A program made the position numbers and the translations under genes. From a bacterium UBP3_UBA6266 (GTDB lineage Bacteria > Auribacterota > UBA6266): DNA of 39,765 bases. The stretch is from contig DJVC01000029.1 of NCBI GenBank assembly GCA_002440765.1, positions 1 through 39,765 of the forward strand, given 5' to 3'. Of this stretch, positions 20,957 through 30,459 are shown one piece after another. Position 1 is the first letter of the stretch; every line of letters begins with the position of its first letter. The notes under the pieces were generated by a model, which saw nothing but the letters and a program-made list of their open reading frames with translations, was not told the DNA's origin and searched no databases.

Positions 20957-22399
20957 ATGATACGCGTTTACACAAGAGGTTTATCTTTATTAACAGCTTT
21001 TATTATCCTGTTATATTCCGGAGTTTCCGGCGCCGAAGTATTGAGCGCCGATGTTCTGGATGTGACGGTGTTGAAAGAGCTGGAATTTTCGGAAACCGGT
21101 TGCCTTAAAGACGATCCGCGTTTTGGCAAATTGTTACCGGAGAAGGAAATCCTCGACAGGATAAAAGATCTGAGAGGATTTCCTTCCCGCAGTATTGTCA
21201 AAAAAACCCTCCCCGACGACGATAAACAATTCCTGAAATCCGTCGCGAAAGATACATGGCTTTATTTTGATAATCTGGTGAATAAGGGGACCCAGTGCCC
21301 TGTCAGCTTCATTAAACTCGGTGCCGGGCAGACTAAAGGGGAAGGATGTTTTATCGCCGGTTATACTTCAGCGAAAGATATAGCATTGTATCTGGTTTCG
21401 GTTGTCAGCGCCTATGACCTTGGTTTTATCAAAAAAGAGAATGCCGTTCTGAGGCTTAAATCAACACTTAAAAGCGTCGGGTACTTTGAGCATTATTACG
21501 GCTTTTTATACAAATATTACGACCACACAAGCGGCGAAAAAGCGGACGATTTCATATCCAGCCTTGATAACGCTTTTTTTGCCGCGGCGCTGATTGTCAT
21601 AAGAAACACGTTCCCCCGCGAATTGTACGACGATTGCCAGGAGATGATATTGAAAATGGATTTCTCCTTTTTCCTTAACGAGGAGAATGACCGTTTCTAC
21701 GGCGGGTTTTACTCTGATACAGGCAGATATACAGAAGAAGAATATGAAATTTTCTTTACGGAATCGAGGCTCCTGGATTTTCTAGCTATAGGGAAGTACG
21801 ATGTCGGAAAGGAATGCTGGCTGTCCACCGTCAGGGATTTCAACCGGGAAGCGGACAAATGTGAAAATGTTATGCCGGGATGGAGCGGCGGTATGTGTGA
21901 GGCTTCCATACCCGCTGTTTTTATAAATGAGAAAAATATATTTGAAGGGAAACTCTGGAAAAACGGGTATGCGTATGCGCTGTGCCAGAAAAAAACTCCT
22001 TTTGACGGCGGGTACTGGGGCGTCTCCGGGTGTTACGATTGCACAGGCAGAAGGGTAATACGGGGGATAGAGAAACTCGCGGTCCATAACTATGACGCCG
22101 ACCTCCTGTCGCCTTCGGCGGCTGTTTCGGCTCTTATGTATATTCCTGAAAATGTCGTAACGAACGTCAGGAAAATCACAAAGGATTTTGAGGTGTACGG
22201 GGAATATGGTTTTTATTCCTCCGTTGATGTATCGGGCAAAAAGGTAGCTTATATATATTCCGCGGAAGAGCAGGCTTTGATATTGCTTGCGATAAATAAT
22301 TATTTGAATGACGGCGTTATACAAAAAAGGTTTGCCGGGGACGATATATCAAAGGGCGCTGTTACCTTGTTGAACGATATAGAAAACGGCCTTAAATAG
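20957..22399 (+). CDS. Exported DUF3131/glucoamylase-like protein
   Basis: The 480-residue protein begins with a signal peptide (LSLLTAFIILLYSGVSGA). After about 85 residues comes an (alpha/alpha)6-type domain: AKDTWLYFDNLVNKGTQCPV, GYTSAKDIALYLVSVVSAYDLG, YYGFLYKYYDHTSG, then MPGWSGGMCEASIP, GGYWGVSGCYDC and YGEYGFYSSV. These elements match DUF3131 and glycoamylase-like proteins, related to but more divergent than the two GH144-like neighbours. Several cysteines may form disulfides. It probably acts on, or scaffolds on, the same glycan as its neighbours. Catalytic residues cannot be assigned. Confidence 0.65.
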   Translation: MIRVYTRGLSLLTAFIILLYSGVSGAEVLSADVLDVTVLKELEFSETGCLKDDPRFGKLLPEKEILDRIKDLRGFPSRSIVKKTLPDDDKQFLKSVAKDTWLYFDNLVNKGTQCPVSFIKLGAGQTKGEGCFIAGYTSAKDIALYLVSVVSAYDLGFIKKENAVLRLKSTLKSVGYFEHYYGFLYKYYDHTSGEKADDFISSLDNAFFAAALIVIRNTFPRELYDDCQEMILKMDFSFFLNEENDRFYGGFYSDTGRYTEEEYEIFFTESRLLDFLAIGKYDVGKECWLSTVRDFNREADKCENVMPGWSGGMCEASIPAVFINEKNIFEGKLWKNGYAYALCQKKTPFDGGYWGVSGCYDCTGRRVIRGIEKLAVHNYDADLLSPSAAVSALMYIPENVVTNVRKITKDFEVYGEYGFYSSVDVSGKKVAYIYSAEEQALILLAINNYLNDGVIQKRFAGDDISKGAVTLLNDIENGLK

Positions 22400-22429
22400 G
22401 ATTGGATTTTCCAAATAAAGGGGGGGCAA

Positions 22430-24958
22430 GTGAGATTGGTTTTGAAATATATAAAAATTTTCTCTGTTAGTTTTCTTTTTAACCTGGTTGCCTGCGGCGT
22501 CTTGTGCTTTGCGGACGCCGGTTCCGCGAATAAAGTTCTTCTGGTGGACGATTTTAACAGGGGAATAATGGTCAATAATCTGGGCGGGATCTATGGCGGA
22601 GACCTTGAAGAGCCGGGCACGTGCGGGGTAACTCTGAAATATAATCTGCCGGACGAACTTTCGGCTTCTGAAAAGGAAATCGATATTAAGGGAACCGATG
22701 TTTTCGGCAACAGGGGGGCGTCTCTGCAGTTGGACTATGACGTAAGCGCTTATGATACATATACCTATTTTTGGATGAAACTGGGCAGGCCTTTTCCCAA
22801 CGATAATACCAGTTTTCTCCCTCTTGATCTGACCGGTTATGATTATATGTCGTTCTGGATTAAGAGCCGTTACGGGTTCGATAAGATCAAACTTGAGCTT
22901 CATGAAGATACCGACAACGACGGCAAATTTATATGGAACAAAGATTATATGTCCGCCGTATATATCCATGGGTATATCCCGGGCGGAATTTCCGCGGAAT
23001 GGAAGAAAGTCGTGATTCCATTGAATAATTTCGGCAATATAAGGGATTTCACAAAAATTACGGAGATAGTATTTGTTATAGAAAGTAAGAACGGGAATCC
23101 CAAAGGCACGTTGTTTGTTGATAATATCGTATTCGGCAGGGTGAATTCGGGTTCCCAGAGCTATAATTCCAAGGAGAATCCCTCTGCTCCGTTTGCCGAT
23201 TCGCTGAGAGCTAACGGACAGCTTATGGGAAAAGGCGATATCATAAAAAACGGCGATATAATAACGGTGACGGCAGAATCAAGCTTAAAGGATGTCATAC
23301 TTGAAAACATAAAGTTTGAATTTTCTGATGACGGCAAAGTGTGGCAGGTTTTCGGAACCGATTATGATACCGGAGATGAAGCCTATGGCGTAAAGATAGA
23401 TACCATTACCTTAAGCGGCAGCAAGTTGTATTCTTTCAGGGCTCTTGCGGAAAGTATAGATGGTAAATTTGCTTATATACCCCGGGCTCTGTCGGACTGC
23501 AGGATCAGGGAACTTACTGATGACGAGTTTTTGGACGCGTTAAGTAAAGCCTCATTTGATTATTTTTGGAATGAGATAGACGAAAGTTCCGGTTTGGTAA
23601 AGGACGCGACAGGACATGATTATTGCAATATAGCGAATGTAGGCTTCTGTTTAAGCGCTTATTGCATCGGTGTTGAGAGAAACTGGGTGGAGAGGGAAGA
23701 AGCAGAGAAAAGGTGTTTGAAAATACTGGATACGTTCTTAAATGATGTCGAAGGAGAATATGGTTTTTATTATCACTTTATTAAGCTTGGAAGCGGCAAA
23801 AGGGACGGCAGAAGCGAAGTTTCGACGATAGATACGGCGATATTTCTGTGCGGTGTGGTTACCGCCGGTGAATATTTTGGCGGAGAGGTTCTGGAAAAAG
23901 GGAATTTGATTATTGATAAGGTCGAATGGGACAAGTTTATAAATCTCGATGAGGAAGATGCCTACGGGCATTACCTTAATTTTTATCACGGATGGCGGCC
24001 TGAAGGCGGCAAAGGCGGGCAGCTAACCGATTATTACTGGGATTTTTATTCGGATGAAATAATGCTTGTGAATATCCTTGCGCTGGGTTCAAAAGAACAC
24101 AGTGTCCCGCCGGAAAGTTTTTATTCCTGGACAAGGAGAAAAGGAAGATATAAAGACGGCGATGAATTCATATATTCATGGCACGGAGGGCTTTTTTCTT
24201 ATCAATACGCCCATGCATGGTTTGATTTCAAGGGTATTGTCGACAGGGAGGATACAGATTGGTTTCAAAACTCCGTTGATGCCACTGTCGCCAACAGGAA
24301 ATTCTGTATAGACCACGTGTCCGAGTTTTCCAGTTACGGGCCTGACAGCTGGGGCGTAACATCGTTTTCGATTAAAAGAGGAGGGGATTATACTATGGAG
24401 CACGGAACGCCTCCTTGCGGTTCCGGATTGCCTATTTATGACGGGACTATTTCCCCTTCCGGACCCGCGGGTTCAATCCCGTTCACGCCTGAACTTTCCC
24501 TGCAGGCTTTAAGGTTTTTCCAGGGGAAATACCCGAGGTTATGGGGTGTGTACGGGCTGGGGGATTCATTCAACCTGGATGAGGAATGGTGGTCCTACCG
24601 CTATTACGGTTTAGGGGAAGGCATTACCCTGCTGGCTATAGAGAATTACCGTTCGGGCCTCATATGGAAATATTTTATGAGGAGCCCGTATATCGTTAAT
24701 GGTTTGGCGCGGGCCGGATTTAAAAATAAGGTCTCTGGCCGTCCGGTCGAAGAAACTTCCTATAAAGTCGCAAAAACAGGGGTTCCTGTCGAAGGAAAAA
24801 CAGGCCTATCTGTCGGCAAGAAGATAGCTTCAATGTTTTTATTGCTGAAATCAAAATGTCTGTCTGACGCGGACAGCATAAAAAACGCGGTAATCATACT
24901 GCTGATAGCGGTTGTGATAATAATGGCGTTAATAAGGATTAAATCAAAGAAGAAGTAA
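22430..24958 (+). CDS. Membrane-anchored GH144-like glucanase with N-terminal binding domain
   Basis: The 842-residue protein starts at GTG 22430 after a G-rich Shine-Dalgarno. An export signal (8-28) contains a possible lipobox, LVAC (C22). A binding domain homologous to the two small proteins upstream spans about 35-235 (VLLVDDFNRGIMVNNLGG, GTLFVDNIVFG), and a small Ig-like domain about 255-350. The glycoamylase-like (PF10091/GH144-type) catalytic domain covers about 363-760: DFYSDE, QYAHAWFDFKG, VANRKFCIDH, WGVTSF, GTISPSGPAGSIPFTPE and AIENYRSGLIWKYFM. A C-terminal helix (about 819-836) and KSKKK tail anchor it in the membrane. Known GH144 members hydrolyse beta-1,2-glucan; that specificity here is inferred. 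Confidence 0.75.
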   Translation: MRLVLKYIKIFSVSFLFNLVACGVLCFADAGSANKVLLVDDFNRGIMVNNLGGIYGGDLEEPGTCGVTLKYNLPDELSASEKEIDIKGTDVFGNRGASLQLDYDVSAYDTYTYFWMKLGRPFPNDNTSFLPLDLTGYDYMSFWIKSRYGFDKIKLELHEDTDNDGKFIWNKDYMSAVYIHGYIPGGISAEWKKVVIPLNNFGNIRDFTKITEIVFVIESKNGNPKGTLFVDNIVFGRVNSGSQSYNSKENPSAPFADSLRANGQLMGKGDIIKNGDIITVTAESSLKDVILENIKFEFSDDGKVWQVFGTDYDTGDEAYGVKIDTITLSGSKLYSFRALAESIDGKFAYIPRALSDCRIRELTDDEFLDALSKASFDYFWNEIDESSGLVKDATGHDYCNIANVGFCLSAYCIGVERNWVEREEAEKRCLKILDTFLNDVEGEYGFYYHFIKLGSGKRDGRSEVSTIDTAIFLCGVVTAGEYFGGEVLEKGNLIIDKVEWDKFINLDEEDAYGHYLNFYHGWRPEGGKGGQLTDYYWDFYSDEIMLVNILALGSKEHSVPPESFYSWTRRKGRYKDGDEFIYSWHGGLFSYQYAHAWFDFKGIVDREDTDWFQNSVDATVANRKFCIDHVSEFSSYGPDSWGVTSFSIKRGGDYTMEHGTPPCGSGLPIYDGTISPSGPAGSIPFTPELSLQALRFFQGKYPRLWGVYGLGDSFNLDEEWWSYRYYGLGEGITLLAIENYRSGLIWKYFMRSPYIVNGLARAGFKNKVSGRPVEETSYKVAKTGVPVEGKTGLSVGKKIASMFLLLKSKCLSDADSIKNAVIILLIAVVIIMALIRIKSKKK

Positions 24959-24962
24959 AAAT

Positions 24963-25154
24963 ATGAATTGGAAAACCCCGAAATTAAAAATTATAAAAGG
25001 GATACTGCTTATAGGCCTTGGAATCGTGATTACATTAAGCAGTTTTATTAAAGTCGGAAGTTTCCAGTTTCCCCTGAACAGGTTCCTGATATTTGTTATA
25101 GGTATTTTCTTTGTGTATCTCGGCATCGAATCTCTGGTTATATTCAAAAGGTAG
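24963..25154 (+). CDS. 63-residue membrane protein
   Basis: The product has two hydrophobic helices (IIKGILLIGLGIVITLSSF and FLIFVIGIFFVYLGIESLVI) joined by a short loop. It starts 4 bp after the glucanase stop and ends 5 bp before the beta-galactosidase gene, so it is embedded in the operon. AAGAAG lies ahead of ATG 24963. Function unknown; it may assist membrane placement of the neighbouring glucanase. Confidence 0.6.
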   Translation: MNWKTPKLKIIKGILLIGLGIVITLSSFIKVGSFQFPLNRFLIFVIGIFFVYLGIESLVIFKR

Positions 25155-25159
25155 GTTTA

Positions 25160-27559
25160 ATGGGAATAGAAATAAAAAAAGATCAGTTTGTCATAGACGG
25201 GAAACCGGGGTTCCTTAATTCCGGGGAAATACATTATTTCCGGCTGAAGAGGAATCAGTGGCCGGTCTTTTTGAAAAAGATGAAAGACGCGGGATTAAAT
25301 GCCGTATCGACCTATTTACCCTGGTCATGGCATGAGTATGAGGAAGGGAAATTTGATTTTACCGGCAATACCGTTCCGGAAAGGGATATCGCGGGTTTCA
25401 TAGATGAAGTCAAGGCCGCGGGCCTGTATATGACATTAAAACCCGGCCCTGTAATCATGGCGGAATTTCTTGACCAGGGGATCCCTGATTGGTTCATAGA
25501 CTCCCACGCGGAAGTGCTGGCCAAAAATGAAGCCGGAAGCGTTATAAATAACAGGTATATAACCCTTATGCATCCTGTTTATCTTGAATACGTAAAAAAG
25601 TGGTATGACAAAATTATGCCTCTTATAAAGAATGCCCAGGTCGGCAGAGGAGGCCCTGTCGGTTTACTGCAGGTCTGCAATGAGGTGGGAATCCACCAAT
25701 GGCTGTCGGGACAGGGGGATTATTCGGATGTCAGCATCAGGTATTTCAGGGATTTCCTGAAAGATAAATATAAGAACATCAGAAATCTTAATGAGGATTA
25801 TGCTTCCTCTTATAAAAGTTTTGATGAAATCGAGCCGCCCGCCGGAAAAGTTGAATCCCGTTTGGATTTTGTCAGATGGAGTGACTATCATTCATATCAT
25901 AGAGCCTACTATAACAGGTATCTCTCGCATCTTTATAATGAGATCAGGAATTACGATATAGATTTGACTTTATATCATAATGTTCCCGGATGGGTCTTCG
26001 GCAGGGCCATAGAGTTTCCCGTATGCATATCAACCTATACCGATCTGCCCAAAGATATAATACTCGGCGTTGACCACATACCGGAGCGTGTTACATTCAC
26101 TAATTTCCATGACGATTATATCATTAATCAGATGGTGGAAGCCCTGCAGAAAAGGCAATATCCGCTGTTCGGGGCCGAACTGCAGGCGGGAACAAGGGAA
26201 CATAACGTCAGGACATTCCATAATGAGTTAAAACTTTTCTACAAAGCGTGTTTTGCGAACGGGCTGAAAGGGATGAACTATTATATGTTTTGCCAGGGTG
26301 AGAACCCTCCCGGAAGGGGGGCTTACAGCCATTTATTTTACTGGGAGAGCTGTCTGGACATAAACGCGGCAGAGGATCCTCTGTATCAGGACTGTAAATA
26401 TCTGGGCAATTGGCTTGAGGAAAACGAAAAAACACTGGTTGAAAGCTCTATTGACGCGAAAATAGGCATTGTCTTTTATCCCCGGTATTACTCCACTGAG
26501 TTTTTCTATCCGCTTTTCGGTGGAGAAAAACGGCTGCACCCTTCCGATGCCGGATTGCTTTACGACTTAAAATATGTAAGGGAAAAATTCTACTTTGAGA
26601 CACTTTTAAAAATATTGAGATTGCTTAATATTCCCTTTGAGATAATCATACCGGACAGGTCTGAAACTGCGGATATCCTGAAATACAAAAAGCTGTGGGT
26701 ATTTTCTCTTGATTTTATGTCTGAACAGACGCAGAAAAAGATTCTGGAATATATTAACGAAGGCGGAAACGCGGTGATTTTCCCGATGGCGCCTTATCTT
26801 GGGGAAAATCTTGAGAAGTGCACCGTTCTGCAGGATGGGCTGGGTATAACACAGAAAGTGGCGAAAAATTATAAGATACCGAGAATGGATGTACTCGGGA
26901 TTCCCGGTATTAATGTTGAAGGCGCCATTGTTGAACTTGACTCCGGAAAAGAGCATAAGAAAATAGCGGTTATTACGGGAACGGACAAATGCTGCGGGCT
27001 TGAAGTTAAGTGCGGTTCGGGAAAAGCGTCGGTGTTGGGTGCTTTCTTCGGATACCAGACTTCGGAACATCTTGATGTTGTGAAAAGGTTTTGTGAAGAT
27101 GAGCGGGGCTTGCTGAAAGTTTCTTCTTCCAATCCCGAGCTTATAACGGTGCTGAGGGAAAACGGGAGGGAAAAAATCCTGTTTTTACTGAATTATTCGC
27201 CTCTGGACATATTATCGGACTTAAAAGTGATATCAGATACGGAAGAATACGATATGGGCACGGTTAATATTAAAGCCCACTCGGGTATTATGTGCCCGGT
27301 GGAAAAAGATATAAAAAACGGCATGAGGATAAGATTTTCCACATCTGAGGTGACGGAAGTTAAGAAAGAAAACTCAGATGTCCGGGTGTACTTTTCGTGT
27401 GAAGGCAACATAAATCCGGTTGTGGAATTGGCTTTACCCGGGAATTATGAAGCGGCCTGTTCCGTTAAATCGGAAATATCCGTAAGAGAGGGAACGGCAA
27501 GGGTAAGAATAACGGAACCTGTGGAATCGTTTAACATAAAAATAACGCGCGGAGGATAG
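25160..27559 (+). CDS. GH35/GH42-type beta-galactosidase, cytoplasmic
   Basis: This 799-residue protein without a signal peptide has a TIM barrel: GEIHYFRLKRNQWPVFLKKM, GLNAVSTYLPWSWHE, GKFDFTGN, KPGPVIMAEF and GIPDWFI. The likely acid/base is E175 in QVCNEVG and the likely nucleophile E340 in GAELQAG. The opening resembles GH35 while the later barrel and the domain around KIGIVFYPRY resemble the GH42 trimerisation part, so the family boundary is unclear. A beta-sandwich closes the protein. It should release terminal galactosyl or related units from oligosaccharides inside the cell. It is followed after 2 bp by the malectin-containing enzyme. Confidence 0.78.
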   Translation: MGIEIKKDQFVIDGKPGFLNSGEIHYFRLKRNQWPVFLKKMKDAGLNAVSTYLPWSWHEYEEGKFDFTGNTVPERDIAGFIDEVKAAGLYMTLKPGPVIMAEFLDQGIPDWFIDSHAEVLAKNEAGSVINNRYITLMHPVYLEYVKKWYDKIMPLIKNAQVGRGGPVGLLQVCNEVGIHQWLSGQGDYSDVSIRYFRDFLKDKYKNIRNLNEDYASSYKSFDEIEPPAGKVESRLDFVRWSDYHSYHRAYYNRYLSHLYNEIRNYDIDLTLYHNVPGWVFGRAIEFPVCISTYTDLPKDIILGVDHIPERVTFTNFHDDYIINQMVEALQKRQYPLFGAELQAGTREHNVRTFHNELKLFYKACFANGLKGMNYYMFCQGENPPGRGAYSHLFYWESCLDINAAEDPLYQDCKYLGNWLEENEKTLVESSIDAKIGIVFYPRYYSTEFFYPLFGGEKRLHPSDAGLLYDLKYVREKFYFETLLKILRLLNIPFEIIIPDRSETADILKYKKLWVFSLDFMSEQTQKKILEYINEGGNAVIFPMAPYLGENLEKCTVLQDGLGITQKVAKNYKIPRMDVLGIPGINVEGAIVELDSGKEHKKIAVITGTDKCCGLEVKCGSGKASVLGAFFGYQTSEHLDVVKRFCEDERGLLKVSSSNPELITVLRENGREKILFLLNYSPLDILSDLKVISDTEEYDMGTVNIKAHSGIMCPVEKDIKNGMRIRFSTSEVTEVKKENSDVRVYFSCEGNINPVVELALPGNYEAACSVKSEISVREGTARVRITEPVESFNIKITRGG

Positions 27560-27561
27560 AG

Positions 27562-30453
27562 ATGACCAGAGTTTACAGAATCGCACTGATGTGTTTGTTA
27601 TCCGTAATAATATTATCTTCATCTGTTTTTTCTGACGATGTTTACCGTAAAGGCATTAATTGCGGCGGAAAAGATTATACGACCGTTGACGGTAGAAAAT
27701 TCGAGATGGATTTACCCTACCAGGAGAATTTCGGTTTCGGGTATTCCGGCGGGAATCACGCGGTTTCACAGAATTTTATTGAAGGCACCAAAGATCTTCC
27801 CCTGTTCCAATCCGAAAGATGGGGTTTTGGCGAATACAGGTTTGATGTCCCCAAAGGAGTTTATCTTGTAACCCTTTATTTTACCGAGTTTTATTTTGAA
27901 GAACCCGGCAAGAGGGTTTTTGATATAGAACTGGAAGGCAAAAACGCGATAAAAGATTTGGATATTGTTTCAGGTTACGGCAAAGACAAAGCGGTGATGC
28001 TTCAGTTTGCCGTTAAGGTAATGGACGGACAGCTGAACATATCATCGAGGGCATCTGTCGATAACGCGAAGATTTCCGCCTTATATGTTGAAAGCATCCC
28101 GCCGGATGCCGTTCCTCCCGCTCATCCGGAACAGCCTGCGATTTTCAACAGGGATTCGGCGGTCGGTCTCCTGTGGCCGCCTAATGAGGAGATTGATATT
28201 GACGGATACTACATATTCAGGGCCTATGCTCATGAAGGTCCTTTTGAAAAAATAAGCGAAGATTTGATTTCAGGCAACGCATACGTCGATAAAAATGTTG
28301 AGAACGGGAAAACTTATTTTTATTCCTTAAAAGCGATTGATGTTTTCGGTAATGAGAGCGAAACTTCCGAACCCGTTGAAGGTTCTCCCCGTGAATACAC
28401 GGCGGGGGATCTTATCATACGGGTTAATTGCGGAGGAGAGGAAGTTGAGGATGAAAACAGTGAAAAATATCTGAAAGACGAACGTTATAACATAGCTTCA
28501 GGCAGAGGTTATACGGGAGGCATCTCAAGAGAAATCAAAGCCGGCCCGGCCGCCGGCCCCGCCCTTACAATCAGAGAAGGGTTTGACGAGTATATATATG
28601 ACGTTCCTAACGGTATCTATAAGCTGACTTTTGGGTTTGTGGAACCGGATTGCGATAGGATTTTTAAGAGGAATTTCAGCGTGTATGTCGAAGACAGAAG
28701 AGTTTTGAACGGTTTGGATATATTTGCCCGCGCGGGCAGATATAAATTGTTTACGGACGAATTTATTGCCAGGGTTGAAGACGGGCAGCTTAATATTAAA
28801 TCGGGCGTCAAATACGGCCTGCCGGTCATTTCTTTCCTGAAAATCGAACCTTTTGAAACCGACGGTATCCCGCCTGAAGAAGTTAATATATCGAAGGCAG
28901 ATGACAGGGAGGACAGGGTTTTTATAATCTGGGGCGTTGCGCCTGAGAATGATGTGATAGGTTATAATGTTTACCGCTCATCCGATAGCGGAAAAACCCT
29001 GAAGAAACTGAATGAGAAACCGGTAGGTGTGGAGCTTTTTAAAGACAGGGATGTTAAAACGGGGGACAATTACTCATATTATGTTTCGGTTATTGACGCT
29101 TCATTAAATGAGAGCGAAAAGTCCGGCGCGGCGGTTGTAAAAGTTGAAAAACTTTCCGATGACGAATTTCTGGATATGGTGCAGCGCGCGGGTTTCAGGT
29201 TTTTCTGGGATGAGGCCGACCAGGTTACGGGTCTTATAAAAGATAAGACAGGAGCGAATTTTGTCAGTGTAGCCTCAGTCGGTTTCGGACTTTCGGCTAT
29301 GGTTGTTGCGGCCGATAGAGAATACCTGCCGAGAGATGTTGTCGAGAAAAGGGTGTTGACTATACTTAAGACGCTCAACAGCGGCCCAAAAAAGTTCGGC
29401 CTTTATTTCCATTATCTTGATTTTGACGGAGGCCCTTCAAAAGAGGGTTACGAGAAAGTAATGTCCACAATTGATTCGGGCTTGCTTTTAATGGGTGTGA
29501 TTACAGCCGGTGAATACTTCGGGGGAGAAATAAAGAAAGAAGCGGACAAGATGATAGAGGAGGCGAACTGGAAGGCCGCTTTGGACAGGAACAGAAATAT
29601 CATATTTATGGCATGGAAGCCGTCGGATCCGAACAATATCAACGGAAGCGGAACTTTTCATTCAGCATGGGATTTCTATACGGATGAAAGCATAATATGC
29701 ACTGTCCTCGGAATTTCGGCTCCGCTGGAGGAGCACAGGATTGACCCCGCGACTTTCTACTCATGGAAAAGATATATGGGAAGATATCAGCCTAAAACAG
29801 AAGGTTATGAGCCTACGGGATTTTTTGTTTACAGCTGGAGCGGATGCACGTTCACTTATCAGTTTGCCCATTGCTGGATAGATTTTGCGCTGCTTGGAAA
29901 AGATAATCCCTCCAAGTTCGGCCTGCAGAACTCGGCTATTGACTGGCATAATAATACGGTTGAGGCGACGAAAGCAGCCCGTCTTTACTGCATCGATAAG
30001 AAAGATAAGTTCAAATCATTCGGTGAAAACAGCTGGGGACTTTCTGCCTGTGCCAGCAAAAAAGGTTATCTTGTTGTGGGTGCTATGCCCAAGGGAGACG
30101 GCTGGGATGATCCCGGCGACGGCACAATGCCGCCGTATGGGGCCGGTTCTTCTCTGCCTTTCCTGCCCGATGAGGTTATGGAGGCCTTGAGGTATTATTA
30201 TGGACTGAAAGATGAGAATGGCGAAAGGCTGGTCTGGAAGGATGAATATGAGGGGGGATATGGTTTCTGGGACAGTTTTAATCTTGACAACGGTTATGTT
30301 GCACAGGAAGTTATCGGGATAGACCAGGGTCCGCTTATACTTGCTATAGAGAATTACAGAAGCCGGCTGATATGGAAAAGCTTTATGAAAAACAGATATA
30401 TCAGGGAGGGACTTAACAGAATCCAGTTTGAGAAGAAACTGGCTGTTAAGTAA
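27562..30453 (+). CDS. Secreted malectin-FN3-malectin-FN3-GH144-like enzyme
   Basis: The 963-residue protein has a signal peptide (1-24). A malectin-like domain (about 27-175, GINCGGKDYTTVDG, GEYRFDVPKGVYLVTLYFTE) is followed by FN3 (about 183-272, DIDGYYIFRA), a second malectin-like domain (about 282-428, IRVNCGGEE) and a second FN3 (about 440-528, VIGYNVYRSSD). The glycoamylase-like catalytic domain covers about 535-955: FYTDES, YQFAHCWIDF, WGLSAC, GAGSSLPFLPDEV, YGFWDSFNL and AIENYRSRLIWKSF. Malectin folds bind glucose-rich glycans, so the protein can hold and cut a beta-glucan outside the cell. It pairs with the anchored enzyme at 22,430, to which its catalytic domain is clearly related. 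Confidence 0.8.
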   Translation: MTRVYRIALMCLLSVIILSSSVFSDDVYRKGINCGGKDYTTVDGRKFEMDLPYQENFGFGYSGGNHAVSQNFIEGTKDLPLFQSERWGFGEYRFDVPKGVYLVTLYFTEFYFEEPGKRVFDIELEGKNAIKDLDIVSGYGKDKAVMLQFAVKVMDGQLNISSRASVDNAKISALYVESIPPDAVPPAHPEQPAIFNRDSAVGLLWPPNEEIDIDGYYIFRAYAHEGPFEKISEDLISGNAYVDKNVENGKTYFYSLKAIDVFGNESETSEPVEGSPREYTAGDLIIRVNCGGEEVEDENSEKYLKDERYNIASGRGYTGGISREIKAGPAAGPALTIREGFDEYIYDVPNGIYKLTFGFVEPDCDRIFKRNFSVYVEDRRVLNGLDIFARAGRYKLFTDEFIARVEDGQLNIKSGVKYGLPVISFLKIEPFETDGIPPEEVNISKADDREDRVFIIWGVAPENDVIGYNVYRSSDSGKTLKKLNEKPVGVELFKDRDVKTGDNYSYYVSVIDASLNESEKSGAAVVKVEKLSDDEFLDMVQRAGFRFFWDEADQVTGLIKDKTGANFVSVASVGFGLSAMVVAADREYLPRDVVEKRVLTILKTLNSGPKKFGLYFHYLDFDGGPSKEGYEKVMSTIDSGLLLMGVITAGEYFGGEIKKEADKMIEEANWKAALDRNRNIIFMAWKPSDPNNINGSGTFHSAWDFYTDESIICTVLGISAPLEEHRIDPATFYSWKRYMGRYQPKTEGYEPTGFFVYSWSGCTFTYQFAHCWIDFALLGKDNPSKFGLQNSAIDWHNNTVEATKAARLYCIDKKDKFKSFGENSWGLSACASKKGYLVVGAMPKGDGWDDPGDGTMPPYGAGSSLPFLPDEVMEALRYYYGLKDENGERLVWKDEYEGGYGFWDSFNLDNGYVAQEVIGIDQGPLILAIENYRSRLIWKSFMKNRYIREGLNRIQFEKKLAVK

Positions 30454-30459
30454 CAAATT

